A stretch of 14,904 bases of DNA, from contig SIAT01000025.1 of NCBI GenBank assembly GCA_009691645.1, positions 1 through 14,904 on the forward strand, read 5' to 3'. The first letter of the stretch is position 1, and every line of letters starts with the position of its first letter. The position numbers were made by a program, and so were the translations under genes. Positions 6,095 through 13,461 of this stretch are shown piece by piece. Under the pieces are notes generated by a model that did not search any database, was not told where the DNA came from, and worked only from the letters and a program-made list of their open reading frames with translations. Source of the DNA: Pedosphaera sp. (GTDB lineage Bacteria; Verrucomicrobiota; Verrucomicrobiia; Limisphaerales; SIAT01).

Positions 6095-8223
6095 GCGCCG
6101 CCCCCGCCAATCCCAACGCCCCAAGCCTGTGGCGCTTTGCCGAGCTGGGCTTGGTGCTTTTCCTGTTCGGCACGCTGCTGTTGCTCGTGCTCCCTCTGCC
6201 GCCGATGCTGCTCGATTTGCTGCTCGGCGTGAGCATCGCCTCCGGCCTGTTGGTGCTGCTGGTCATCGTTTATATCCGCGAGCCGGCTTCCTTCTCCTCT
6301 TTTCCAACGCTGCTGCTCATCATCACGCTTTTCCGGCTCGGCCTGAACGTCGCCTCCACGCGATTGATCCTCATCGACGGTTACGCGGGTGAGATCATCA
6401 ACGCCTTCGGCAACCTCGTTGTGCAGGGCAATTACGTGGTCGGTTTCGTCATCTTCCTCATTCTCACGGTCATCAACTTCATCGTCATCACCAAGGGCGC
6501 CGGCCGTATCGCCGAGGTCGCGGCGCGGTTCACTTTGGATGCGATGCCCGGCAAGCAAATGGCGATCGACGCCGAGTTGAACGCCGGCCTCATCAAGGAG
6601 GATCAGGCGCGCTCCCGCCGCAAGGCGCTCCAGCAGGAGGCCGATTTCTATGGCGCAATGGACGGCTCGAGCAAGTTCGTCCGTGGCGATGCCATCGCCG
6701 GCATTCTCATCACCATCATCAACGTCATCGGCGGCATCGGCATCGGCGTTTTCCAGAAGGGAATGCCCATCACCGAGGCGCTCCAGCGTTACACCATTCT
6801 GAGCATCGGTGACGGCCTCGTGTCGCAGGTGCCCGCGCTCATCATCTCGACCGCCGCCGGCATTCTCGTCACGCGCGCCGCCAGCGAGGCGAGCCTCGGC
6901 CAGAGCCTCACCAAGCAGCTCTTCTTCCAGCCCAAAGTGCTGATGATCCTTTCCATCTCGATGTTCGTTCTCGCGCTCGTGCCCGGTCTTCCGATGTTGC
7001 CGTTCCTTTTTCTCGGTGGCCTGTTCGGTGTCATGCACCGGCAATTCAGCAAGGCCGGCCTGCTGTTGCCTCTGGTGATGGGTGGTGGCGGGGACGGCGG
7101 TGGCGGCGGTGGGGCGACTGCTGCGGCTGGTGGTGGCTCGACGCCAGCGGGTGGCGCGCCCGGTGCGGCGAAGGCATCCGACAAGCTCGAGGATCTTCTC
7201 AGTCTGGACACGCTCCAGATCGAGCTCGGCTACGGTCTGTTGCAATTGGCCGACGTGCGCAAGGGCGGCGACCTGCTCGAACGCGTCACCGGCGTGCGCC
7301 GGAACTTTGTTTCCGAGATGGGTTTCATCATCCCATCCGTGCGCCTGCGCGACAATCTTCAGCTCGCCCAGAACGAGTACCGTTTCGTTTTCCGCGGCCA
7401 GCTCATCGCGCGTGGCGAGGTGATACCGGGGCAATGGCTCGCGATGAACGTCAACAACAGCACGGTCGTGCTCAATGGCGTGCAGACCGTCGAGCCGGTC
7501 TTCCAGCTTCCCGCCGTGTGGATCACCGAGGTGGAGCGGAAGAACGCCGAGATCGCCGGCTACACGACGGTGGACGCCGCTTCCGTGCTCGTCACGCATT
7601 TCGGCGAGACCATCAAGCGCTACTGCCACCAGATTCTCAGCCGGCAGGATGTGCAGACGCTGCTCGACAATCTCAAGCAGTCCAACCCCGCGCTCGTCAA
7701 CGAGCTGGTGCCCGCGCTGCTCACCGTCGGCCAAGTGCAGCGTGTGTTGCAGATTCTGCTCAGCGAAGGCGTTTCCATCCGCAACCTTATCGGCATCCTA
7801 GAGCGCGTGGCCGATCATGCCACCCTCACCAAGAATCCCGAGGAGCTCGCCGAGCAGTCCCGCCGTTCGCTCGGCACGCAGATCATCAAGCCGTATCAAA
7901 ACGAGCGCGGCGCCATCCACGCCATCACGCTCGATCCGTGGCTGGAGGAAGATCTCGTGCGCGGTCTGCGGCCTTCACAGAGCGAGACCATCCTGTTGCT
8001 CGATCCGAAGCTCATCCAGCATCTCTCACATCATCTCTCGCAGGCGATGCAGCCGCTCATCGCCGACGGACGGCCGCCGGTTGTCCTTTGCACCTCGGCC
8101 ATCCGCTACGGTTTGCGCAAATTCTTCGCTGGGAAATATCCCGAGTTGGCCTTCATCTCCTACGAGGAACTGCCGCCGAAGATCGAGATTCAGGCTGCCG
8201 GCACCATTCCCAGCTTGAATTGA
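6091..8223 (+). CDS. flhA: Flagellar type III export protein FlhA
   Basis: This is a 710-residue protein of normal family length (about 690-710). The N-terminal membrane domain (1-330) has about eight helices. It includes the FHIPEP signature RLGLNVASTRLIL (82-94), the conserved cytoplasmic loop KGAGRIAEVAARFTLDAMPG (135-154), and FVRGDAIAGI, whose Asp200 matches the Asp essential for proton-driven export in Salmonella FlhA (D208). Residues 331-360 form a Gly/Ala/Pro linker of unusual composition. The C-terminal domain (about 361-710) carries the nonamer-ring/chaperone-docking region with motifs such as GYTTVDAASVLVTHFGE and HAITLDPWLEE. FlhA is the proton-coupled motor and docking ring of the export gate. 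The start overlaps flhB (ATGA). flhF follows after 31 bp. Confidence 0.98.
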   Translation: MSAAPANPNAPSLWRFAELGLVLFLFGTLLLLVLPLPPMLLDLLLGVSIASGLLVLLVIVYIREPASFSSFPTLLLIITLFRLGLNVASTRLILIDGYAGEIINAFGNLVVQGNYVVGFVIFLILTVINFIVITKGAGRIAEVAARFTLDAMPGKQMAIDAELNAGLIKEDQARSRRKALQQEADFYGAMDGSSKFVRGDAIAGILITIINVIGGIGIGVFQKGMPITEALQRYTILSIGDGLVSQVPALIISTAAGILVTRAASEASLGQSLTKQLFFQPKVLMILSISMFVLALVPGLPMLPFLFLGGLFGVMHRQFSKAGLLLPLVMGGGGDGGGGGGATAAAGGGSTPAGGAPGAAKASDKLEDLLSLDTLQIELGYGLLQLADVRKGGDLLERVTGVRRNFVSEMGFIIPSVRLRDNLQLAQNEYRFVFRGQLIARGEVIPGQWLAMNVNNSTVVLNGVQTVEPVFQLPAVWITEVERKNAEIAGYTTVDAASVLVTHFGETIKRYCHQILSRQDVQTLLDNLKQSNPALVNELVPALLTVGQVQRVLQILLSEGVSIRNLIGILERVADHATLTKNPEELAEQSRRSLGTQIIKPYQNERGAIHAITLDPWLEEDLVRGLRPSQSETILLLDPKLIQHLSHHLSQAMQPLIADGRPPVVLCTSAIRYGLRKFFAGKYPELAFISYEELPPKIEIQAAGTIPSLN
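7081..7170 (+). repeat. Gly/Ala low-complexity linker in flhA
   Basis: Codons 331-360 encode a run starting GGGGDGGGGGGATAAAGGGS and continuing TPAGGAPGAAK. At DNA level this is a GGT/GGC-rich tract that is prone to slippage in multiples of three. It lies exactly at the junction of membrane and cytoplasmic domains, where FlhA normally has a structured linker that contacts the neighbouring subunit. Confidence 0.85.
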
Positions 8224-8254
8224 AGGCCGCCGCAGCGCTCAATGACCGTAGGCG

Positions 8255-9370
8255 ATGAGCATGCTCACCATCGTGGCCGAGTCCGCGCAGCAGGCGTTGC
8301 TGGAGGTTCACCGCCAGCTCGGGCCTGACGCCGTCATCGTTAATCTCCGCAAGATCCCCGCCGCCGGCCTCGGCGCGCTCTTCAAGAAACCGCAGATCGA
8401 AGTGGTCGCCACCGTGCCCGCCGCCGCCGCCCGCGGTCCGGAGAAGATCGCGCAGATCGACCACCGCGTGCAGGAATTGGAACGCGAGTTGGCGGACGCT
8501 CTCGCGGCCGGCGCATCCGCCGGTACCGCGCGCCCCGAGGTCATCCCGCCGCGGTCGATCCCGCGTGGTTATCCCACCAACCCTCTCGCCCACGCCGCGC
8601 GCGAACGACTGCCCTCGGCCACGATCTTCCAAAATCTCGGCCTGCTCCCCATGCACATCGAGTGGCTGACCGATCGCGTGCGCAACTTTCCCGGTGCGAC
8701 CGCGCCGCGCAACCTGCGTGAGGAACTGGTGCTTGTGCAGGAAGTGCTCGTGGATCACGCGCACCAACTCGCGCGCCGCCATGAGAAGGCCGGCAATCCG
8801 CTGCGCGTCTTCCTCGGCACGCCCGGCACCGGCAAGACCACGTGCCTCTGCAAATGGCTCACGCAGGAGGTTTTCCTCGGCAGCCGCTTGTCACAAGTCT
8901 GGCGGCTCGATGGCGCCGCGCCGAACACGGCGGAATTTCTCAGCGTGCACGGCGAGATTTTGAACGTGCCGGTCGAACGCGTCTGGGCCGGCGCGCCGGT
9001 GGATGACGCGGTGGCGCGTTTCGTGGATCTGCCCGGTGTGGCGGTGAACGACCCCGCTGCCTTTGCCGCACTCAAGGCGCAGGCCGAGCAGTTTTCTGGC
9101 GCGGAATGGTTCCTCGTGCTGAACGCAGCCTACGATCTCAGCCTGCTGCTCGCACACACACGCGCCTTCGCCGCACTGCCGCTGGCCGGTTTGATCTTCA
9201 CGCACATGGACGAGGAGACCCGCCTGGGCAAGATCTGGAACGTGATGCTGAGCGCGCAGCTTCCTGTGGTGTGGCTTTCCGGTGGCCAGAATATCCCCGG
9301 TCAATTCATCCGCGCCCAGCCCGAGATGCTCTTCGACGCGCTCGTGAATCAGAACCTCAAGGGCGGATAG
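8255..9370 (+). CDS. flhF: Flagellar SRP-like GTPase FlhF (divergent)
   Basis: This is a 371-residue protein. The N-terminus (MLTIVAESAQQALLEVHRQL, then GPDAVIVNLRKIP) is the characteristic FlhF start; Met3 (ATG at 8261) is an equally good initiator. A variable Ala/Pro region (about 50-130) is followed by the helical N domain and the G domain. The P-loop is GTPGTGKTT (188-196). Other SRP-GTPase motifs are recognisable but altered: the DTxR position reads DGAA (219-222), the DTAGR position reads DLPGV (258-262), and TKxDE reads THMDE (316-320). The end (LPVVWLSGGQNIPGQFIRAQ) matches the closing motif of FlhF. FlhF is membrane-associated and sets flagellar pole placement and number. It is the last gene of the operon here; no flhG follows. 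Confidence 0.9.
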   Translation: MSMLTIVAESAQQALLEVHRQLGPDAVIVNLRKIPAAGLGALFKKPQIEVVATVPAAAARGPEKIAQIDHRVQELERELADALAAGASAGTARPEVIPPRSIPRGYPTNPLAHAARERLPSATIFQNLGLLPMHIEWLTDRVRNFPGATAPRNLREELVLVQEVLVDHAHQLARRHEKAGNPLRVFLGTPGTGKTTCLCKWLTQEVFLGSRLSQVWRLDGAAPNTAEFLSVHGEILNVPVERVWAGAPVDDAVARFVDLPGVAVNDPAAFAALKAQAEQFSGAEWFLVLNAAYDLSLLLAHTRAFAALPLAGLIFTHMDEETRLGKIWNVMLSAQLPVVWLSGGQNIPGQFIRAQPEMLFDALVNQNLKGG

Positions 9371-9383
9371 TTTCGTCTACCAT

Positions 9384-9399
9384 TTTCAAGAAATTGAAA
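9384..9399. other. A/T-rich inverted repeat after flhF (TTTCAA-GAAA-TTGAAA)
   Basis: This is a perfect 6-bp dyad with a 4-nt loop, 13 nt past the flhF stop in the 135-bp space between the convergent flhF and TPR-glycosyltransferase genes. The stem is A/T-rich and has no T tract, so a role as terminator is doubtful. No better terminator is visible in 9371-9505 on either strand, although transcription from both sides must end or collide here. Confidence 0.25.
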
Positions 9400-9505
9400 G
9401 CAGGCCGCGAAGATGGACGTTGCTGCGTGGGAGATGCCACCCCAGCTTTTCTCCATTTCCTCTTGCGAACAGATTGAGGCGGAACTTCACCGCGGCGACC
9501 GTTTT

Positions 9506-12500
9506 CTATTCCGTGTGGCCGGCTTCAGTCATCGCCTCGTGCAGTATCTTGGTGGCGGTGGGCAATATCGGCTGGAGCACAGGTAACAGACGGTTGATTT
9601 CGTGCACAGCTTCCGTGGAGTCGTGCGTGAGCAGACGGCGGTACCACGCGATGAACTCATGGCTCACGGCCAGTTCGTTCGAGGGTTGCGCCGTGGTGCC
9701 GGGTGTGCCAGCGAGCAAACGGCAGAGGATGATGGCGCCGGCGACGACCGGCTGCGTCGGATTCAGAGTAGCTTCGAAGAACGGCAACGCCTCGGCAGCG
9801 CGCCCGGCGGTGAGCAGGGCAATGCTGCGTTGCTTGCGCAGTTCATCATTTTCGGGGTGATCGGCCAGTGCGGACTCCGTCCATTCGAGCGCGAGGTCAG
9901 GCAGATGCATGGAACCGTTGGTGATTTCGCAGCCAAGCTCCCAGAGAATCGGAGCCATCCGGCCATCCACGGCGCCTTGGTGCAGGAGCGGCAGAGCTTC
10001 CTCGGGACGTTGCTGGACGTTGAGGAATTTTGCGTAAGCGTGGCGAGTCTCGACTAAGTGCGGTTCCAACTCTAATGCGAGGATTAATTCTTTTTCGGTT
10101 TCGGCGATTTTACCCTCGAAGATGAAACACTGAGCCAGTAGTTGATGCGGTGCTGCTCCGTCCATGTTCTCGCAGGCGGATGTGAGCACGGGCTTCTTCA
10201 ATTTCTCGATGCAGTTGTGCAGATGCGGGATGGCCTGTGGATGTTGACCGAGTTTGATGTGTGCCTGTGCGGCGATGTAGTGCATCGAGGCGGTCGGGCC
10301 ACACTTTTGGGCGAGGGACGATGAGGCAACTCGGGTTGCCTCCTCGTAGTGCTCAGCGGTGAAGAGATGGAAAATGAACATCGTTATCAGCCGCTCGCGG
10401 CCTTCGGGAAGCATGGAATTATCCCCGAGCGATTCAGCGAGGCCGACTGCTTTGCGGTATTGTTCGAGGCCTCGCTCAACCTGGCCGTCGTTTACGAGGT
10501 CGAGGGCGAAGTTCATCAGCAGCGTTGGTTCATTCGGTGTCTCCAATACGGCGCGTTCGAGCAGGGCGAGGTTCCGTTTCACTTTGTTTTTTTCCTTCTT
10601 CACCTCGGGATCGTATCCGTAGTGTATTAGGGTGGTAGTTCCCGTGGGCACTTCCATCTGCCAGTAATTTCGGAGGGCAGTGACGTGCGGTAATATCTGC
10701 TCGTGAATGCGGCCGATGAAGCAAAGACCGGACGTGTTTCGGAAAAGGCGCGGCACATAAGCGGCGACCCCGTTGGGTTCGCTGTGGTTTCTAATCGGGA
10801 TGCGGTAACCCATGACATTTTGCGCGGAAAGATCTTCCCACAACTTCTCAATGCTCTCGGCCATCAGCTCTTCATCAGCGTCGAGGATGAGCATCCAGTC
10901 GCCGCGCGCGTGCTCGAGACCGAAGTTGCGGGCGTCGCTAAAATTGTCGTTCCACGCGAAGTGATGCACTTCAGCGCCGTGTTCCTTGGCGATTTCGACG
11001 GTGCGGTCGGTGGAGCCCGTATCCACCAGGACAATCTGGTGAGCGACGGATTTCACCGAGCGCAGGCATTGAGCGAGGAATCGCTCCTCGTTCTTCACGA
11101 TGAGGCAGACGCTCAGGCGAGGGCGCGCGGGTGCCTCGGGCAGGGGAGTCCAGACGACTTTGGATGCGGCGAGTTTCCGTTGTTGTTTGAGCGTGCGTTG
11201 GATCATGTTCGGCGCGTCCCATTTCGGCGTGAGTTGGAGCAGGCGCTTGATGCATCGGAAGGCTTGCTGTCCGTCATTCGCTTCCAGAGCGATTCTGGTC
11301 ATCAGCAGATAGGCTTCGGGATGAAATGGTCGCAGCGCAATGGCCGCGAGACAGGCATTCCACGCGCCGAGAGGATCGCCAGCTTTGAGAATGGCCGCGG
11401 CCTGGTCGAGCATCCCGAGCTTGGCGCACGGCGGAAGAGAAGCCGAAGGCCGTGCTGCTGGGGTATTCGTGTCTGTTGGTGGGGTTGATGGTGCGTGGCT
11501 CATGGAATGTGTGGCGATGGTTTCGGTCAGTTGAGTGCGTAGTGTTTTCATCGCGCTTTCCGCGGCCTTCAAGTTATCGGTGGCAAATGCATGGGCTGGT
11601 TCCAACTCCAAAACGCGCCGGAACATTTCGGCCGCTGAGTCGTGCTGGCCTGCTTTGAAGAAGCATACGCCGAGCGCGAGGGTCGACTCGACATCCTTCG
11701 GGCTGTGCTCCAAAACACGCGCGTACATCCGTGCGGCGACGGGCCAGTCCTGCTGCTGGAAGTTGAGTTGGGCAAGCAGTATCAGCGCTTGCCGGTCGTT
11801 CACATCGATTTCAAATGCGCGAGTCAGCGCGGCCTCAAACGTCGGGCGGTCTTCGAGTTTCAGCGCGGCCAAGGCGAGGTTCACCCATGCTCCCGTGGAG
11901 TCCGGAGTGAGGTCCGTCAATTTGAGAAAGAGGTTTCGGGCTTGGGCAAATTCATCGGATTGAAAATGGATCTTGGCCAGAATCTCGACAGCTTCCGCCA
12001 ATTGAGGTTCCGCGGCGAGAATGCCCGCGAGCAATTGTTTGGCTTGTGGCAATTGGTGGTTGTTGGTGGCCTGCTTTGCCAGAGCCAGCAGCCGTCGGAT
12101 ATCGCTCTGTGTGACTTGGTTCTCGTTGAGCGCGGAGAGCGAGAGTTGTTCCAGGGCCATGAGATTTTCCCGGGCGATGATGTTCTGCGGATCAACTTCG
12201 ATCACGCGCATATATGTTTCGCGGGCCATCTCGGTTTCATTACCGCGTACAAAACAGAGGCCCAGACAGAGCAGCACGCCGATGTCGGTGGGCCTGTCGG
12301 CAAGCATCTGCGAGTAGAGTCGACCCGCCTCGGCATAGTGGGCGAGTTCGAAATGGGTTTTGGCTAGAAGTTCGAGTGCCGTCTGATTCGCCGGATCGAT
12401 TTCAAGCGCGAGACGGATAGCGGGTTCGAACTCAACGATGCGGTCGCATTTCAATGCGGACATGGCGAGCAATGTGTACGCCAGAGAATCGCGCGGCCTC

Positions 12501-13312
12501 AATTCGATGAGCCGGCGAAAGCTGAGTCGGGCCGCCGCATAATCACCGTTCTGGTAGTGCAATCCGCCGAGCGCATCCCAAATCCTATCGTTTTCTGGAG
12601 CCAGGTTTGCGGCCAGTTCCAGTTCCGCACGCGCGGCGACGAGGTTGCCGGATTGTTTGAAGAAATCAGCGTTCTCGAGCGCTTTGCCAAGAGGATCTTC
12701 CGCTGCCGGTTCAGATTGAGCTGTGGGCGCAGGTGCATTCGCCGGCTGATGGATTTGCTCCAGGTTTTCTTGAGCCAGTGCGTCTTCGGGTGAGAGGTCG
12801 AGGATGCGTTCGTAAATCATCCGCGCCGTTTCGCGATCGCCAGTTTTGAAGAAACAGACGCCGAGAGGATGCAGGACATCCACCGAATCCACGGCGCCTT
12901 TGAGAATCTGCAGATAGGCTTGGATGGCTTGCTTGTATTGTTCCTGTTGCAGGCAGAGATCGCCGAGCAGTTTGAGGGCGATGTGGTTCTCCGGTTCGAT
13001 TTCAAATGTGCGGGCAAGAGCCAACTCGAATTCGTGGATCTGGTCGCTCTTGAACAACACGAGCGCGAGGCGCACGTGGATATCCGCATCATCCGGCATG
13101 ATCCGGGCGAGGCTCTGATATTCCGTCGCAGACTCGGCGAAACGGCCGGCGAGGAAAAGCTGGGCGGCGAAGGCGCTTTGGATGAGCGCGTCGCCGGGCG
13201 CTTCTGTCGCGGCGATTTTCAGGATCGTGATCGCTCCAGTTTGGTCGCCTTGATTTAGGAATGCGCTGGCGGCATTCAACGCTTCGTGCCGGCAGTTGGA
13301 AGGTTGGAGCAT
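9506..13312 (-). CDS. TPR - family 2 glycosyltransferase - TPR protein, candidate flagellin glycosyltransferase
   Basis: This is a 1268-residue protein. Residues 1-590 are tetratricopeptide helices arranged as three copies of a module of about 198 residues. A Pro/Thr/Ser/Ala linker spans about 600-627 and another TPR pair about 628-700. Residues 731-900 are a GT-A fold glycosyltransferase family 2 domain: LSVCLIVKNEERFLAQCLRS (733-752), VDTGSTDRT (763-771), a DADEE metal/nucleotide-sugar motif (811-815) and a GRIHEQI segment (867-873). More TPRs follow to the end. No signal peptide or transmembrane helix is visible, so a cytoplasmic protein is expected. The ATG at 13312 lies about 17 nt after the start predicted from a sigma-54-like promoter; no Shine-Dalgarno sequence is seen. 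TPR-linked GT2 enzymes often glycosylate proteins, and the adjacent flagellin is the obvious candidate, but the substrate is inference. Confidence 0.85.
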   Translation of the reverse strand: MLQPSNCRHEALNAASAFLNQGDQTGAITILKIAATEAPGDALIQSAFAAQLFLAGRFAESATEYQSLARIMPDDADIHVRLALVLFKSDQIHEFELALARTFEIEPENHIALKLLGDLCLQQEQYKQAIQAYLQILKGAVDSVDVLHPLGVCFFKTGDRETARMIYERILDLSPEDALAQENLEQIHQPANAPAPTAQSEPAAEDPLGKALENADFFKQSGNLVAARAELELAANLAPENDRIWDALGGLHYQNGDYAAARLSFRRLIELRPRDSLAYTLLAMSALKCDRIVEFEPAIRLALEIDPANQTALELLAKTHFELAHYAEAGRLYSQMLADRPTDIGVLLCLGLCFVRGNETEMARETYMRVIEVDPQNIIARENLMALEQLSLSALNENQVTQSDIRRLLALAKQATNNHQLPQAKQLLAGILAAEPQLAEAVEILAKIHFQSDEFAQARNLFLKLTDLTPDSTGAWVNLALAALKLEDRPTFEAALTRAFEIDVNDRQALILLAQLNFQQQDWPVAARMYARVLEHSPKDVESTLALGVCFFKAGQHDSAAEMFRRVLELEPAHAFATDNLKAAESAMKTLRTQLTETIATHSMSHAPSTPPTDTNTPAARPSASLPPCAKLGMLDQAAAILKAGDPLGAWNACLAAIALRPFHPEAYLLMTRIALEANDGQQAFRCIKRLLQLTPKWDAPNMIQRTLKQQRKLAASKVVWTPLPEAPARPRLSVCLIVKNEERFLAQCLRSVKSVAHQIVLVDTGSTDRTVEIAKEHGAEVHHFAWNDNFSDARNFGLEHARGDWMLILDADEELMAESIEKLWEDLSAQNVMGYRIPIRNHSEPNGVAAYVPRLFRNTSGLCFIGRIHEQILPHVTALRNYWQMEVPTGTTTLIHYGYDPEVKKEKNKVKRNLALLERAVLETPNEPTLLMNFALDLVNDGQVERGLEQYRKAVGLAESLGDNSMLPEGRERLITMFIFHLFTAEHYEEATRVASSSLAQKCGPTASMHYIAAQAHIKLGQHPQAIPHLHNCIEKLKKPVLTSACENMDGAAPHQLLAQCFIFEGKIAETEKELILALELEPHLVETRHAYAKFLNVQQRPEEALPLLHQGAVDGRMAPILWELGCEITNGSMHLPDLALEWTESALADHPENDELRKQRSIALLTAGRAAEALPFFEATLNPTQPVVAGAIILCRLLAGTPGTTAQPSNELAVSHEFIAWYRRLLTHDSTEAVHEINRLLPVLQPILPTATKILHEAMTEAGHTE
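11543..13312 (-). repeat. Triplicated TPR module (about 198 residues each) in the glycosyltransferase gene
   Basis: Three modules cover residues 1-190 (12743-13312), 200-390 (12143-12715) and 400-590 (11543-12115). Corresponding landmarks recur at near-constant spacing: FELALARTFEIEPENHIAL, FEPAIRLALEIDPANQTAL, FEAALTRAFEIDVNDRQAL; then GVCFFKTGDRETARMIYERI, GLCFVRGNETEMARETYMRV, GVCFFKAGQHDSAAEMFRRV. A short Ala/Pro/Gln-rich linker separates modules 1 and 2. This is internal duplication of a whole multi-TPR block, not just single 34-residue TPRs. Confidence 0.85.
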
Positions 13313-13339
13313 AGGTAAATTTATATCCGGAAAAATCTA

Positions 13340-13355
13340 AGCACGAATTGTGCCT
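13340..13355 (-). promoter_or_regulatory. Sigma-54-type promoter before the TPR-glycosyltransferase gene
   Basis: Read on the minus strand, the element is AGGCACAATTCGTGCT. It has GGCAC in the -24 box, TGC plus W in the -12 box, and exactly 10 bp between GG and GC. Predicted transcription starts near 13329, leaving a 17-nt leader to the ATG at 13312. It lies in the 149-bp gap after the flagellin stop. The element also contains the dyad GCAC-GAATT-GTGC, partly a consequence of the consensus itself. Function is inferred from sequence match and position. Confidence 0.55.
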
Positions 13356-13377
13356 GACTTTTCTGCCTGCGTCCGGG

Positions 13378-13390
13378 GGCACAAAGTGCC
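13378..13390. other. Perfect inverted repeat between flagellin and TPR-glycosyltransferase (GGCAC-AAA-GTGCC)
   Basis: This is a 5-bp perfect dyad with a 3-nt loop, about 72 nt past the flagellin stop and 22 bp upstream of the sigma-54-like element on the minus strand. There is no T tract on either strand, so a standard intrinsic terminator is not supported. It could be a weak 3'-end hairpin of the flagellin mRNA or a regulator site. Confidence 0.3.
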
Positions 13391-13461
13391 GAATCTCCGT
13401 TGGTCGTCCGCCGACTTCGTTTTCTTGGTGTGACGTTTCGGCTTGATGGACATCGCGCCGA

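Noticed and set aside
6064..7734. A 556-codon open frame on the minus strand, antisense to flhA
   Set aside because: Its sequence is rich in Asp/Glu/His/Arg/Gln with no domain pattern, as expected of the complement of GC-rich hydrophobic codons. flhA on the other strand is unmistakable.
7434..8258. A 274-codon plus-strand open frame inside flhA
   Set aside because: It is an Arg/Ala/His-rich shadow frame over a perfectly conserved FlhA C-terminal domain.
9413..9586. A 57-residue plus-strand ORF after flhF (begins MDVAAWEMPPQLFSI)
   Set aside because: Its second half is antisense to the end of the TPR-glycosyltransferase gene, there is no good ribosome site and no family is recognised. The first half looks mildly protein-like, so comparison in relatives would settle it.
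10703..11488. A 261-codon plus-strand open frame antisense to the TPR-glycosyltransferase
   Set aside because: It overlaps the GT2 domain on the opposite strand, and the translation shows no recognisable family. The same applies to the frame at 11642-12367.
13337..13453. A 38-residue basic minus-strand ORF between flagellin and the TPR-glycosyltransferase (begins MSIKPKRHTKKTKS)
   Set aside because: It has no Shine-Dalgarno site, starts 8 nt after the flagellin stop and ends at the edge of the sigma-54-like element. It is probably chance, though its Lys/Arg-rich start is worth a conservation check.
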